Source: Nocardioides sediminis (GTDB taxonomy: Bacteria; Actinomycetota; Actinomycetes; Propionibacteriales; Nocardioidaceae). Taken from it: DNA of 64,000 nucleotides. The stretch lies in assembly GCF_003047295.1 (NCBI RefSeq), contig NZ_PZYZ01000001.1:496001-560000 (forward strand), given 5' to 3'. The number at the start of each line of letters is the position of its first letter. Positions within the stretch are counted from its first letter, which is position 1. This document shows, one piece after another, positions 18,055-26,710 of the stretch. Both the position numbers and the translations under genes were made by a program. Below the pieces are notes generated by a model, which was not told the DNA's origin, did no database searches, and was given only the letters and a program-made list of their open reading frames with translations.

Positions 18055-18345
18055 ATGCTCGGTCACCAGCCCGTCTCCGTGTCCGCCGCCGAGGGCGCCC
18101 GCGCGGCGGCCGACGGCAGGGTCGTCGTCTACTGGCGCCGCGGCTGCCCGTTCACCCAGCTGCTGCGGCTGGTGCTGGGCAGGCGCGGCCGGGACGCCGT
18201 GTGGGTGGACATCTGGGCCGACCCGGACGGGGCGGCGTACGTGCGCAGCGTCAACGGCGGCAACGAGACCGTGCCCACCGTGGTGATCGACGGGCAGCCC
18301 CACACCAACCCCTCGCCGAGGTCGGTCGTCGCGGCGCTGTCCTGA
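18055..18345 (+). CDS. Glutaredoxin-like (mycoredoxin-related) monothiol protein
   Basis: A 96-residue thioredoxin-fold protein. The active site is RRGCPFTQLLR, a single cysteine with CPFT rather than the CxxC of dithiol mycoredoxin. The partner loop is NETVPTVVIDG with the usual cis-proline after threonine-valine, followed by SPRSVVAAL. In a mycothiol-making organism such proteins probably handle mycothiol mixed disulfides or act as monothiol reductases. CATACT (18042-18047) lies 7 nt before the ATG, so the gene is probably leaderless. Confidence 0.82.
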   Translation: MLGHQPVSVSAAEGARAAADGRVVVYWRRGCPFTQLLRLVLGRRGRDAVWVDIWADPDGAAYVRSVNGGNETVPTVVIDGQPHTNPSPRSVVAALS

Positions 18346-18356
18346 CGCCTCGGCGA

Positions 18357-18536
18357 TCAGGGCTTCTTCCGGTACCCCTCGATCATGTCCGAGGTGCCCC
18401 GGGCGACCGTGCCGCCGCGCAGGTCGACGAGCTTGGCCTTGCCGCAGCGCCGACACGCGAGATAGGGCTCGACGCCCGGCTCGCGCCGCACCTTCCACGT
18501 GTGGACACCGACCCGGCACCTGAGGCTGCGCTCCAT
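18357..18536 (-). CDS. Small zinc-ribbon-like protein, 59 residues
   Basis: A complete short gene from ATG to TGA. It carries potential metal ligands at Cys7 and His12 (RCRVGVHTW), and a CxxC pair (ACRRCGKAKLVDL). A good ribosome site, AAGGAG, lies at 18542-18547 on the coding strand, and a TAGCGT -10-like element lies further upstream at about 18568-18573. Small C/H plus CxxC proteins of this type are widespread in actinobacteria without assigned function. It converges with the glutaredoxin gene. Confidence 0.7.
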   Translation of the reverse strand: MERSLRCRVGVHTWKVRREPGVEPYLACRRCGKAKLVDLRGGTVARGTSDMIEGYRKKP

Positions 18537-18633
18537 CGTGGGCTCCTTCCGCCCCCGCCCACCCGACGCTACGACCGGTGGCAGCGCCGGTCCATGACCC
18601 CGACGGACTCGTCCACGCGACGCTGCGCCGGTG

Positions 18634-19869
18634 TCAGGCCAGCAGCGAGCGCGTGCTGCGCAGCGCGAGCGCGATGCCGCCGGTGACGAGCAGCAGGGCG
18701 ACCGTCACGGCCACGACCCCTGTCCAGCCGGCGCCGGTCCACGCGGCCGCCCCGAGGCTCCCGAAGACCGCGGCGCCGAGGTAGTAGGTGAACGTGTAGA
18801 GCGACGCCGCCTGGCCGGCGCTGACCCCGCCGGCGTGCGCCCGGGCCGGCACCCAGCCGCTGGCCACCCCGTGCAGCCCGAAGAACCCGATGGCCAGCAG
18901 CGAGAGCCCGCCGACCAGCACGACCAGCGACGTGGACAGCGTCAGCAGGGCGCCGGAGGCGGCGACCACGGCGCCGACGGGCAGCACCGCACGGCGGCCG
19001 AACCGGTCGGCCAGCCGGCCGAAGGAGGCGGCGCTCGCGGCGCCCAGCGGGTAGACCAGGAAGACCAGGCTCGCTGCCCCGAGGCCGAGCCCGAACGGCG
19101 GTCCCTCGAGCCGGAAGGTGACCACGTTGAGCATCGCCACCATCGCGCCGAACGCGCAGCCGCCGATGGCGTACAGCCCCAGCAGCGCGGGGTCGCTCAC
19201 CGCGCGGCGCGCCATCCGGAGCATCGGGCGGGCCCCCGTGGGGGCGGCGACGAAGTTGCGGGAGGCCGGGAGCAGGCGTCGTACGACGAGGGCGCAGGCC
19301 GCCGCGAGGACGGCCGCGCTGGTGAGGGCCCACCGCCAGTCGCCCAGGTCCGCGGCGTACCCGGTCAGCAGGCGTCCGGTCATCCCGCCGAGCGCGGTGC
19401 CGCCGATGTAGAGGCCCGCGGCGCGCGCCTGCGTGGAGGAGTGCAGCTCCTCGCGGAGGTACGCCGTGGCGGCTGCGGGGAGGCCGGCGAGCGCCACGCC
19501 CATGAGGCAGCGCAGCACCAGCAGGGCGGTCCACGACGGCGCCAGCGCGCACCCGATCGCGCAGGCCGTCGAGAGCAGCATGGACAGGTGGATGAGCCTG
19601 GTGCGGCCGACCACGTCGGAGAGCGGCCCCACGACGAGCATCGCCAGGCCGAGGGAGAGCGTGGTCAGGGAGACCGTCAGGGTGGCCTCGGTCGTGGAGA
19701 CCTCGAAGCGGCTCGCCAGCGCCGGGAGGATGGCCTGGGTGCTGTAGAGCAGCTCGAAAGTCACGACTCCGGCGGCGAAGAGCGCGACCACGACCCGCCG
19801 GTAGTCGGCCGTCCCGGGCAGGTAGCCCTCGCCCGCGGCGGCACGGGACGGGGCGGCGGGGGACGACAT
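18634..19869 (-). CDS. MFS transporter (YnfM-like drug/metabolite efflux)
   Basis: A 411-residue transporter with about 12 hydrophobic helices. The MFS motif between helices 2 and 3 reads GPLSDVVGRTRLIHLS, and the equivalent in the second half is GRLADRFGRRAV. The pattern FELLYSTQAILPALASRF and the TLTVSLTTLSLGLAMLVVGP segment place it near YnfM-type exporters. It is divergent from a LysR regulator across 85 bp, an arrangement typical of a substrate-induced exporter under that regulator. The substrate is unknown. Confidence 0.88.
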   Translation of the reverse strand: MSSPAAPSRAAAGEGYLPGTADYRRVVVALFAAGVVTFELLYSTQAILPALASRFEVSTTEATLTVSLTTLSLGLAMLVVGPLSDVVGRTRLIHLSMLLSTACAIGCALAPSWTALLVLRCLMGVALAGLPAAATAYLREELHSSTQARAAGLYIGGTALGGMTGRLLTGYAADLGDWRWALTSAAVLAAACALVVRRLLPASRNFVAAPTGARPMLRMARRAVSDPALLGLYAIGGCAFGAMVAMLNVVTFRLEGPPFGLGLGAASLVFLVYPLGAASAASFGRLADRFGRRAVLPVGAVVAASGALLTLSTSLVVLVGGLSLLAIGFFGLHGVASGWVPARAHAGGVSAGQAASLYTFTYYLGAAVFGSLGAAAWTGAGWTGVVAVTVALLLVTGGIALALRSTRSLLA

Positions 19870-19954
19870 GGTCCACCGAGTGTCCGCCGTCCGCGGTCGA
19901 TGCGTCCAATGTCGAGATCGGCCGGACTTCATGCGCGAGCCGTATGGTGACGGG

Positions 19955-20827
19955 ATGCAGATCCGGGACCTGGAGTGGCTCCTCGCCGTGGCAGAACACC
20001 AGCACGTGACCGGCACGGCCGCCGCCCTGGGGGTGAGTCAGCCGACGCTCTCCCGGGCGCTGGCCCGGATGGAGCGCGAGCTCGGGGCAGCCCTCTTCGT
20101 CCGGGCCCCCGGTGGCGTCCACCTCACCCCGGTCGGGGCCACGGTGGTCGCGGGTGCGCGCGAGGTCGTCGACCGCTACGCCCAGCTGGTCACCGACGTG
20201 GCGGGCGAGCTCGACCCGGAGACCGGGGTGGCGCGGCTGGCCTTCCTGGACTCGATGGCCACCTCGCTGGTGCCGCGCCTGCTGCGCGACTTCCACGCCG
20301 AGGCGCCCGGCGTCCGGGTGCTGCTCAGCCAGGAGCCCGCCCACGAGATGGAGGACGACCTGGCCCGCGGTGCGGTCGACCTCGCCATCACCTCGCACCC
20401 GGCGCCCGGCGGCGGCTGGCTGGTGCTCCAGGAGGAGCGGATGGTGGTCGTGGTGCCGCCGACCCACCGGCTGGCCGGCCGGGAGCTCCTGACGCTCGAC
20501 GAGCTCGAGGGAGAGGAGCTGGTGACGACGCCCCCCGGCTTCGGCTCGAGGTCGCTCGTCGACGACCTGCTCCGCGAGGCAGGGGTGGGTCTCGCGGTCT
20601 CCTTCGAGAGCCAGGACCTCGGCACCGTCGAGGGCCTGGTCGCGGCCGGGCTGGGGGTGGCGATCGTGCCGGAGGCCTTGGCCGGGGTGTCCGGCGCGGC
20701 CGGCGTGCAGATCGAGGGCGCGGCCGGCGCCCACCGCACCATCGGGCTGACCTGGCGGCTCGACCGCCGGCTGTCGCCGGCCGCCGAGCGGCTGCGCGCG
20801 TCGATCGGCCGCAGCGTCGGGACGTGA
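19955..20827 (+). CDS. LysR-family transcriptional regulator
   Basis: A 290-residue LysR regulator. An N-terminal winged helix-turn-helix (VTGTAAALGVSQPTLSRALA) is followed by a type 2 periplasmic-binding-like effector domain from about residue 90. The ATG at 19955 is chosen because MQIRDLEWLLAVAE is the typical LysR start and TATGGT (19943-19948) lies 6 nt upstream. It probably controls the divergent MFS gene and itself. The spacer holds GTCC-N16-GGAC, a possible operator with wide half-sites, though this is not compelling. Confidence 0.9.
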   Translation: MQIRDLEWLLAVAEHQHVTGTAAALGVSQPTLSRALARMERELGAALFVRAPGGVHLTPVGATVVAGAREVVDRYAQLVTDVAGELDPETGVARLAFLDSMATSLVPRLLRDFHAEAPGVRVLLSQEPAHEMEDDLARGAVDLAITSHPAPGGGWLVLQEERMVVVVPPTHRLAGRELLTLDELEGEELVTTPPGFGSRSLVDDLLREAGVGLAVSFESQDLGTVEGLVAAGLGVAIVPEALAGVSGAAGVQIEGAAGAHRTIGLTWRLDRRLSPAAERLRASIGRSVGT

Positions 20828-20911
20828 CGCGGCCAAGGTCACACCGCCACGGACTTGGATCGTTCCAATCCGCTGGCCACACTGGAGGGGACGACCACGA
20901 GAGGATCTGGG

Positions 20912-21181
20912 ATGACCCGCCTGATCGACGAGCTCAACGCCCTGCACGCGTCGTACGTCGACGCCATCAACGCCGCCGTCGCCAACGACGACCTCGCCAC
21001 GGCCGCCGACCTCGCCGCGGAGTACGACCGCGACGCGATCCTGCTGATGGCCGAGCGCGAGGGCCGCCAGGACCTGCTGCCCCTCCTCGGCCTCGACGCC
21101 GCGGGCAACCGCCTCGCCGTCGAGCGCGACACCCCGCTGCGCCGGCTGGTCAAGCGCGTCACCACGCTGCGCGCAGCCTGA
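20912..21181 (+). CDS. Conserved hypothetical helical protein, 89 residues
   Basis: A short protein with no recognised domain. It appears almost wholly alpha-helical: ELNALHASYVDAINAAVAND, then LATAADLAAEYDRDAILLMA, then a basic C-terminus, PLRRLVKRVTTLRA. The ATG is preceded by GAGGATCTGGG. There is no signal peptide or membrane segment. It lies between the LysR and thioesterase genes on the same strand; no functional link is evident. Confidence 0.65.
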   Translation: MTRLIDELNALHASYVDAINAAVANDDLATAADLAAEYDRDAILLMAEREGRQDLLPLLGLDAAGNRLAVERDTPLRRLVKRVTTLRAA

Positions 21182-21223
21182 GCGCCCCCCGGCCCGCTGA
21201 CACCGCCTGACAGACTGCGGCCC

Positions 21224-22024
21224 ATGGGACACGAGTGGGACCTGCACACCGCCGTCGAGGCCACGCCCGACGGGTTCTCCGCCGAGCTCGACCCGGGCTG
21301 GGTCGTCGGCGGCGGGGTCAACGGCGGCTACCTGCTGGGCGTGATCGGCCGCGCCGTCGCCGAGACCGTGCCGGCCAAGCCGGACCCCTTCGCGGTCAGC
21401 GCGTTCTACGTCTCCGCCTCGCGCCCCGGCCCGGCCACCGTCCGCACCCGGGTGGTGCGCGACGGCGGCAGCACCGCCACCGTGGCCGCGGAGCTCAGCC
21501 AGGGCCGGGACGTGCGCATCACCGCCCTCGCGACGTACGGCGACCTGTCCACGCTGCCCGACGACGTGCGCACCACGGCGGTCGAGCCCGACCTGCCGCC
21601 GCTCGAGGAGTGCTTCCCCACGTCTGCGGCCCCCGGCGCCCAGGCGCCGCCCCTGATGGAGCGCTTCGACATGCGGCTCGACCCCGCGTGCGTGGGCTGG
21701 GCGGTCGGTGAGCCCAGTGGCCGCGGCCTGCTCCAGGCGTGGTTCCGGCTGGCCGACGGCCGCGACCCCGACCCGGTCCAGCTGCTGATGGTGCTCGACG
21801 CGCTGCCGCCGGTGACCTTCGACCTCGGCCACCCCGGCTGGGCCCCGACGATCGAGCTCACCGCCCACGTCCGCGCCGTGCCGGCGCCGGGCTGGCTCAA
21901 GGTGTCCCACCGCACCCGCAACGTCGCCGGCGGGATGTTCGAGGAGGACTGCGAGGTCTGGGACTCCGCGGGCCGCCTCGTCGCGCAGAGCCGCCAGCTG
22001 GCCCGCTTCCCCCGCCCGGCCTGA
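21224..22024 (+). CDS. Thioesterase family protein (double hotdog, TesB-like)
   Basis: A 266-residue acyl-CoA thioesterase-like protein with two hotdog repeats. The N-terminal repeat has WVVGGGVNGGYLLGVIGRAV, then a strand with FYVSASRPGPATVRTRVV. The C-terminal repeat has WAPTIELTAHVRAVPAPGWL and MFEEDCEVWDSAGRLVAQSR. These are features of the acyl-CoA thioesterase II / 4HBT_3 group that hydrolyses acyl-CoA esters. CAGACT (21211-21216) lies 7 nt before the ATG. The physiological acyl chain is unknown. Confidence 0.85.
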   Translation: MGHEWDLHTAVEATPDGFSAELDPGWVVGGGVNGGYLLGVIGRAVAETVPAKPDPFAVSAFYVSASRPGPATVRTRVVRDGGSTATVAAELSQGRDVRITALATYGDLSTLPDDVRTTAVEPDLPPLEECFPTSAAPGAQAPPLMERFDMRLDPACVGWAVGEPSGRGLLQAWFRLADGRDPDPVQLLMVLDALPPVTFDLGHPGWAPTIELTAHVRAVPAPGWLKVSHRTRNVAGGMFEEDCEVWDSAGRLVAQSRQLARFPRPA

Positions 22025-22048
22025 GCCGGTCGGCCTGAGCCGGTCGGG
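22021..22048. repeat. 14-bp tandem duplication spanning the thioesterase stop codon
   Basis: CTGAGCCGGTCGGC (22021-22034) is followed at once by CTGAGCCGGTCGGG (22035-22048), 13 of 14 bases identical. The first copy contains the TGA stop of the thioesterase gene. It fills nearly the whole gap to the convergent CBS gene and appears to be a recent slippage duplication. Confidence 0.7.
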
Positions 22049-22050
22049 CC

Positions 22051-22482
22051 TCAGCGCCCGAGCCGGTGCAGCCTGCCGTGCTCCAGGGCCCGGGAGCGGA
22101 CGTCGTCGTCGCTGCAGAACCCGTCGAGCGTCCGCTTGAGGCAGAGCAGGCCGAGCAGCCGGCCGTCGTCCGCGACGACGGCCAGCCGGCGCGTGCCGCG
22201 GTCGCGCATCACCTGCAGGGCCTCCTCGAGGTCCCGACCGGGGTCGACGGTCCGCGCGTGGAGGGTCGCTGCGTCGAGCGCCGGGGCGTCGGGGTCGAGG
22301 CCGTCGACCAGGTCGTCGCGGACCAGGGTGCCGCGCAGCTCGTCCCCGTCGGTCAGCAGCAGCATGTGCACGTGGGAGTCGGTGAAGGCCTCGTGGGCCT
22401 GGGCCACGGTGGTCGCGCTGCCGTGGGTCCACGGCTGCGTCACCATGGCGTCCGACGCGGTGCGGGACGGCCGGCCGGTCAT
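22051..22482 (-). CDS. CBS-pair domain protein
   Basis: A 143-residue protein made of two CBS motifs. The first covers about residues 8-60 (TTVAQAHEAFTDSHVHMLLL, GTLVRDDLVDGL) and the second about 70-125 (LEEALQVMRDRGTRRLAVVA, LLGLLCLKRTLDGF). CBS pairs usually sense adenosyl ligands and regulate a partner protein. Its start overlaps the stop of the upstream 382-residue protein by 4 bp (ATGA), so the two are coupled; that neighbour is the best candidate partner. Confidence 0.85.
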   Translation of the reverse strand: MTGRPSRTASDAMVTQPWTHGSATTVAQAHEAFTDSHVHMLLLTDGDELRGTLVRDDLVDGLDPDAPALDAATLHARTVDPGRDLEEALQVMRDRGTRRLAVVADDGRLLGLLCLKRTLDGFCSDDDVRSRALEHGRLHRLGR

Positions 22483-23627
22483 CGGCGGTCCAGCCAGGCG
22501 CGGTCGAGAGACGCGATCCAGCGGCGTCGCGGGTGCTCGGTGACGGTCCAGATGCGGTCGGTCGAGGGCCAGTAGGCCAGGTCCTCGGGACCCATCGGGA
22601 CGGCCCAGCGTCGCAGGCGCATCGCGCCCGGCTGCCCCGAGGCGATCATCCCGGGCATCCACCGTCCCTGCGAGACGCTCACGTGGTAGCGGCCGCCGGC
22701 GACGACCACGCCCTGCATCTGCCGCACGCCGCCGTGATCGAGGGCCAGCGGGCGCGAGATGCCGTCCTCGCCGCTCGCCAGCTGCCACGTGGCCGGGTCG
22801 AGCGGGTAGCGCGCCAGCCGGGTGGTCGCGTCGGGGTCCAGCGCGTACTCGCCGGCCACCAGCGCCGGCGGGTCCGAGCGCCGGTCGAGCGAGGCGAAGG
22901 AGTAGCGCAGCCTCTGGTGTCCCTCGTCGGTGAACGCCTGGTACGTCGAGCGCACGGGCAGCACGTAGCGGTGGCCGAACGAGGCCACCCGCGTGCCGTC
23001 GACGCCGATCTCGTCGGGGTGGTCGTCGTCCCCGGGCACCCGCATGATGTCGTCGACCCGGGCGGTGACGAAGCCGCGGCTCGTGGCCGCGACGTGCAGC
23101 CAGGGGCCGGCCCAGACGATGCCGCCGGCGTGGATCCTCATCGGACGCAGCTGGAGGGTGCCGGCCTCGTCGAGGACGGGGACCACCAGGAGCACGTGGC
23201 GGTACTCCAGGGTGTCGAGGTCGACGAAGGTGACGCGGGACCCGCGCTTGATGCCGTCGCGGCCGGTGGAGTACCACGTGGTGACCAGCACCCGGCGGCC
23301 GCCCGCACCGATCACCTCGGTGGCGGACGAGTCGGCGCTGGTGGAGATGCCTTGGGGGTACCAGAGCTCGTCGCGGTCGTCGTACGCGTCCCAGCGGTAG
23401 GCCTCGCGGACGGCACGGCCGAGCAGCCTCGGCACCACCCTCGCCGGTCGCAGGCGGTACTTCAGGTCCGCGAGCAGGCCGTCGAGCCCCGCGGGCTCCC
23501 CGAGCACGGCGGCCAGGGTGGCGATCTCCCGGGCGTTCTCGTCGGTGCGCTGGAGGTGCACGCCCTCGACCCGGGAGCTGGTCTGCCCGCTTCCGGGCGG
23601 GGGAGCGGACTCACCGGCTTCACGCAT
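22479..23627 (-). CDS. Conserved hypothetical protein, probably beta-rich (propeller-like)
   Basis: A 382-residue protein with no recognised motif, signal peptide or membrane helix. After a charged N-terminal helix region, the sequence is dominated by short beta-strand repeats such as RRVLVTTWYSTGRDGIKRGS, VTFVDLDTLEYRHVLLV, IVWAGPWLHVAATSRGFVTA and YWPSTDRIWTVTEHPRRR. This is reminiscent of a beta-propeller. The start is an ATG at 23627, or a GTG eight codons upstream. It is translationally coupled to the CBS gene downstream. Confidence 0.65.
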   Translation of the reverse strand: MREAGESAPPPGSGQTSSRVEGVHLQRTDENAREIATLAAVLGEPAGLDGLLADLKYRLRPARVVPRLLGRAVREAYRWDAYDDRDELWYPQGISTSADSSATEVIGAGGRRVLVTTWYSTGRDGIKRGSRVTFVDLDTLEYRHVLLVVPVLDEAGTLQLRPMRIHAGGIVWAGPWLHVAATSRGFVTARVDDIMRVPGDDDHPDEIGVDGTRVASFGHRYVLPVRSTYQAFTDEGHQRLRYSFASLDRRSDPPALVAGEYALDPDATTRLARYPLDPATWQLASGEDGISRPLALDHGGVRQMQGVVVAGGRYHVSVSQGRWMPGMIASGQPGAMRLRRWAVPMGPEDLAYWPSTDRIWTVTEHPRRRWIASLDRAWLDRR

Positions 23628-23735
23628 GGCCCCACCGTAGTCGCGGGACACCGTCGCCGGGACCGCCCCGGGGGGTCATGCGGGAGCGTGCCGGCCGCGG
23701 CCACCGGCTGGTTCCGTCCCACTAGGGTCGACCGG

Positions 23736-24134
23736 GTGACCGACCAGCCGCGCGTCCCCGTCGTGGGTGCCGCGATCCTCCGCGACGGGCGGCTGCTGGC
23801 GGCCCGGCGTACGACGCCCTCGGCCGCTGCGGGGCGCTGGGAGCTGCCGGGCGGCAAGGTGGAGCCGGGGGAGACCCCCGACGACGCGCTGGTCCGCGAG
23901 GTTGCCGAGGAGCTCGGCTGCACCATCTCGGTGACGTCCTGGCTGCCCGGCGCCGCACCCATCGGCGCCACCCACGAGCTGCGGGTCGCCGCGGCCCTGC
24001 TCGTCGACGGCGAGCCGGAGCCGACCGAGCACGACGCGGTCCGCTGGCTGGCCGCGGCCGACCTGGGCGACGTCGACTGGCTGGAGCCCGACCGTCCCTT
24101 CCTCCCGCACCTGGCTGGGATGATGCGGCGGTGA
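23736..24134 (+). CDS. Nudix hydrolase (MutT-like)
   Basis: A 132-residue Nudix protein that hydrolyses nucleoside diphosphate derivatives. The full Nudix box is present as GGKVEPGETPDDALVREVAE followed by ELGC. The C-terminal segment, EHDAVRWLAAADLGDVDWLE, resembles MutT/8-oxo-dGTPase relatives, so nucleotide-pool sanitising is likely but not certain. The GTG start has TAGGGT 7 nt upstream. The stop overlaps the next gene by 4 bp. Confidence 0.87.
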   Translation: MTDQPRVPVVGAAILRDGRLLAARRTTPSAAAGRWELPGGKVEPGETPDDALVREVAEELGCTISVTSWLPGAAPIGATHELRVAAALLVDGEPEPTEHDAVRWLAAADLGDVDWLEPDRPFLPHLAGMMRR

Positions 24135-24415
24135 GGGCGATCTTCTTCGACGAGGACGACGCGCGCGCGGTCGCGGCGCGGCTGCGCGCCGACGGCTTCG
24201 AGGCGAGCGTCGTCCGCGAGCGGCTCGCCGGCGAGGACGACGACGAGGACCACCCGTGGGCGGTGCTCTCCGACGCCCCGGAGCTGATGGTGGAGATGCT
24301 CGTCGACGAGTACGACGGGTGGCTCGACGCCGAGGACACGTCGCCCGCCGCGCCACCCCTGCCCCCGCTGGACCTGCCCGCCGCCCCGCGGCGGGTCAAG
24401 CGGGGAGAGCAGTGA
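24131..24415 (+). CDS. Conserved hypothetical acidic protein, 94 residues
   Basis: A small acidic protein that starts MRAIFFDEDDARAVAARLRA, looking like a beta-alpha unit, and ends in a proline-rich then basic tail (PPLPPLDLPAAPRRVKRGEQ). No family was recognised. The GTG start overlaps the nudix stop (GTGA), and its own stop overlaps the EamA start (GTGA), so three genes form one tightly coupled unit. Confidence 0.7.
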   Translation: MRAIFFDEDDARAVAARLRADGFEASVVRERLAGEDDDEDHPWAVLSDAPELMVEMLVDEYDGWLDAEDTSPAAPPLPPLDLPAAPRRVKRGEQ

Positions 24416-25344
24416 CCGGACCGGTCGCCCCCTCCGCGACCGGCACGGCCCGGCGCCCGGTCGGCTCGCTGCCGCTGCTGCCGGCCGCCGCGTTCGTGCT
24501 GGTGTGGTCCTCGGGCTACATCTCCGGTCCCTACGGCGTGCAGCACGTCGCGCCGTTCACCCTGCTGGCGCTGCGCTTCGTGGTGGCCGCCGTCATCGCC
24601 CTGCTGGTCGCCCGGCTGCTGCGCGGGCCGCTGCGGATCGACCGGGCCGACCTGGGCCGGATCGCGCTCACCGGGCTGGCGATGAACGCCGTGCAGTTCG
24701 GCGCGATGTACCTCGCCTTCGACGCCGGGCTCGGCGCCACCCTGGCGTCCCTCCTGCACGCGCTGACGCCCGTGCTCACCGCGGTCCTGGCCGCCGTCCT
24801 CCTCGGGGAGCGGCTCTCGCCGCGGCAGGTGGTCGGGCTGGCCATCGGGGTGGCGGGCGTCGTCATCGTGCTGGGTCCCGACATCGACGGGGCCGGCGGA
24901 CCGTGGGCGGTGGCGCTGGGTGTCTTCGGCGCGGTGACCCTCAGCCTGGGCACGCTGGGACAGCGCTGGATCGGCCACGCCCCGGACCCGTGGTGGTCGG
25001 CGGCCATCCAGTTCAGCGTGTCGGTGCCGCCGCTGGCGGTGCTCGCGCTGGCCCTGGAGGGCGCCGACGCCGTGAGCGACCCGGTACGCGGTGGCCTCAC
25101 GGTGGCGTTCCTGGCGATCGTCAACTCGATCGTCGGGCTCCTGCTGCTGGGGACGCTCGTGCGCGCCGGCGGCGCGGGAGCGGGCGCGAGCCTCTTCTTC
25201 CTGTCCCCGCCGGTGACCGCGGTGCTGGCCTGGATGGTGCTGGGGGAGACCCTCGGGCCGCTCGAGCTGGTCGGCCTCGCGGTCGCCGTGGCCGGGGTCG
25301 CGCTCGGCACCCGACGGGCGGCGGTCGCCTCCCCGGGGACCTAG
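24412..25344 (+). CDS. EamA/DMT-family transporter
   Basis: A 310-residue drug/metabolite transporter with ten hydrophobic helices arranged as two EamA repeats. Repeat one starts FVLVWSSGYISGPYGVQHVA, and repeat two ends with ASLFFLSPPVTAVLAWMVLG plus ETLGPLELVGLAVAVAGVAL. Members move amino acids or related metabolites, commonly outwards; no substrate can be named. The GTG start overlaps the preceding stop codon. Confidence 0.87.
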   Translation: MTGPVAPSATGTARRPVGSLPLLPAAAFVLVWSSGYISGPYGVQHVAPFTLLALRFVVAAVIALLVARLLRGPLRIDRADLGRIALTGLAMNAVQFGAMYLAFDAGLGATLASLLHALTPVLTAVLAAVLLGERLSPRQVVGLAIGVAGVVIVLGPDIDGAGGPWAVALGVFGAVTLSLGTLGQRWIGHAPDPWWSAAIQFSVSVPPLAVLALALEGADAVSDPVRGGLTVAFLAIVNSIVGLLLLGTLVRAGGAGAGASLFFLSPPVTAVLAWMVLGETLGPLELVGLAVAVAGVALGTRRAAVASPGT

Positions 25345-25378
25345 GCCGCGCTGTCGGGCGCGGTCCTAGGCTGGAGGC

Positions 25379-26329
25379 ATGTCCCTTCGACTCGACGCCG
25401 CTGACGCGTCGCCGGCTCAGGACGGCGCCGCAGACCAGCGCCTGCTCCTGGTGCACGCCCACCCCGACGACGAGACGATCAACAACGGCGCCACGATGGC
25501 CAGGTACGTCGCCGAGGGGCGCTCGGTCACCGTCGTCACGTGCACCGCCGGCGAGATGGGCGAGGTGCTGGTCCCCGACCTCGAGCACCTGGCCTACGAC
25601 AAGGAAGGCGGGCTCGGCGAGCGCCGCCGGGGCGAGATCGCCGAGGCGATGGCCGCGCTCGGCGTCACCGACCACCGGTGGCTGGGCGGCTTCGGCCGCT
25701 TCCACGACTCGGGGATGGCCTGGCACCCCGACGGCCACGCGGTCGCCGCCGAGGTGGTGCCCGACAACGCCTTCTGGCACGCCGACCTGCGCGAGGCGGC
25801 CGACGAGCTGGTGCGGATCATCCGCGAAGTGCGTCCGCAGGTGCTGGTGACCTACGACGAGTTCGGCAACTACGGCCACCCCGACCACATCCAGGCGCAC
25901 CGGGTCGCGACCTACGCCACGGCGCTGGCCGCGGCCCCGACCTACAAGCGCGACCTGGGGGAGCCCCACGACGTGGCCAAGGTCTACTGGTGTGCCATCA
26001 GTGAGGCGCGGATGCGCGACAGCCTGCGCGAGATCCGGGCCACCGGGGACACGACGACCTACGAGGGGATGGACCCCGACGGCGAGCTCGGGCCCTTCTT
26101 CACCGCCGACGAGCTGATCTCGGCCCGCATCGACGGGCAGGCCTGGGCCACGACCAAGATGGAGGCCCTCAAGCTGCACCGCACGCAGGTCGACCCCGAC
26201 GGGCCGTTCTTCGCCGGGGCCGAGTCCGGCCACGCCTTCTGGGGCGACGAGTACTACGTGCTCGCCAAGGGCCCGCGCGGCCCGGTGGGCGAGGACGGGT
26301 TCGAGGCCGACCTCTTCGCCGGGCTCTGA
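25379..26329 (+). CDS. mshB: N-acetyl-GlcN-inositol deacetylase MshB (mycothiol synthesis)
   Basis: A 316-residue zinc deacetylase of the LmbE/PIG-L fold that removes acetyl from GlcNAc-inositol in the second committed steps of mycothiol synthesis. Zinc and catalytic residues lie in LLVHAHPDDETINNGATMAR, and the third ligand is in YDEFGNYGHPDHIQAHRV. RWLGGFGRFHDSGM is characteristic of MshB rather than the conjugate amidase Mca. TAGGCT lies 6 nt before the ATG. The membrane gene that usually follows mshB in actinobacteria is present 5 nt downstream. Confidence 0.9.
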   Translation: MSLRLDAADASPAQDGAADQRLLLVHAHPDDETINNGATMARYVAEGRSVTVVTCTAGEMGEVLVPDLEHLAYDKEGGLGERRRGEIAEAMAALGVTDHRWLGGFGRFHDSGMAWHPDGHAVAAEVVPDNAFWHADLREAADELVRIIREVRPQVLVTYDEFGNYGHPDHIQAHRVATYATALAAAPTYKRDLGEPHDVAKVYWCAISEARMRDSLREIRATGDTTTYEGMDPDGELGPFFTADELISARIDGQAWATTKMEALKLHRTQVDPDGPFFAGAESGHAFWGDEYYVLAKGPRGPVGEDGFEADLFAGL

Positions 26330-26334
26330 CGCCG

Positions 26335-26700
26335 GTGCTCCGGCTGGTCCGCGGGGGCGCGTTCGTCCTCGCGCTGCTGGTCGTCGGCGCGGCGGGAGGC
26401 CTGGCCACGGTGCTGGTCCACCAGCGCGGCTGGGGCCTCCTCCTCGGCCTGGCGACGGCGGCCGCGTGCACGCGCGCCCTGCCCCGGGGGTGGGCCCGGG
26501 TCGGCTTCATGATCGGCTGGATGGGGGCGGTGGGATGGGCGATGGCACCCCGCCCCGAGGGCGACTACCTGGTCCCCGGCAACCTCCTCGGCTACGCCCT
26601 GCTCGTGGGTTCCTTCGTCGTCCTGCTGGTGGCGCTGGCCACCAGCGGACCTACTCGCGGGTCGCGCGACGATCCGGGGGATTCACCCACCCCGACCTAG
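26335..26700 (+). CDS. DUF6113-like membrane protein downstream of mshB
   Basis: A 121-residue protein with about four transmembrane helices (GAFVLALLVVGAAGGLATVL; GLLLGLATAAACTRALP; VGFMIGWMGAVGWAM; LLGYALLVGSFVVLLVALAT) and a short polar tail. It looks like the DUF6113 proteins often found after mshB in this phylum; their function is unknown. The GTG start follows the mshB stop by 5 nt, so cotranscription is expected. Confidence 0.65.
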   Translation: MLRLVRGGAFVLALLVVGAAGGLATVLVHQRGWGLLLGLATAAACTRALPRGWARVGFMIGWMGAVGWAMAPRPEGDYLVPGNLLGYALLVGSFVVLLVALATSGPTRGSRDDPGDSPTPT

Positions 26701-26710
26701 GATGCGGGGC

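Noticed and set aside
19870..19954. LysR operator GTCC-N16-GGAC in the MFS/LysR spacer
   Set aside because: Four-base half-sites with a 16-nt gap are expected by chance. It lacks the T-N11-A core in a convincing context.
18569..22432. A very long uninterrupted open frame on the minus strand crossing the LysR, thioesterase and MFS region
   Set aside because: It is antisense to, or out of frame with, clear family genes and arises from third-position GC bias. Its translation is low-complexity (Arg, Gly, Asp, His) without recognisable domains.
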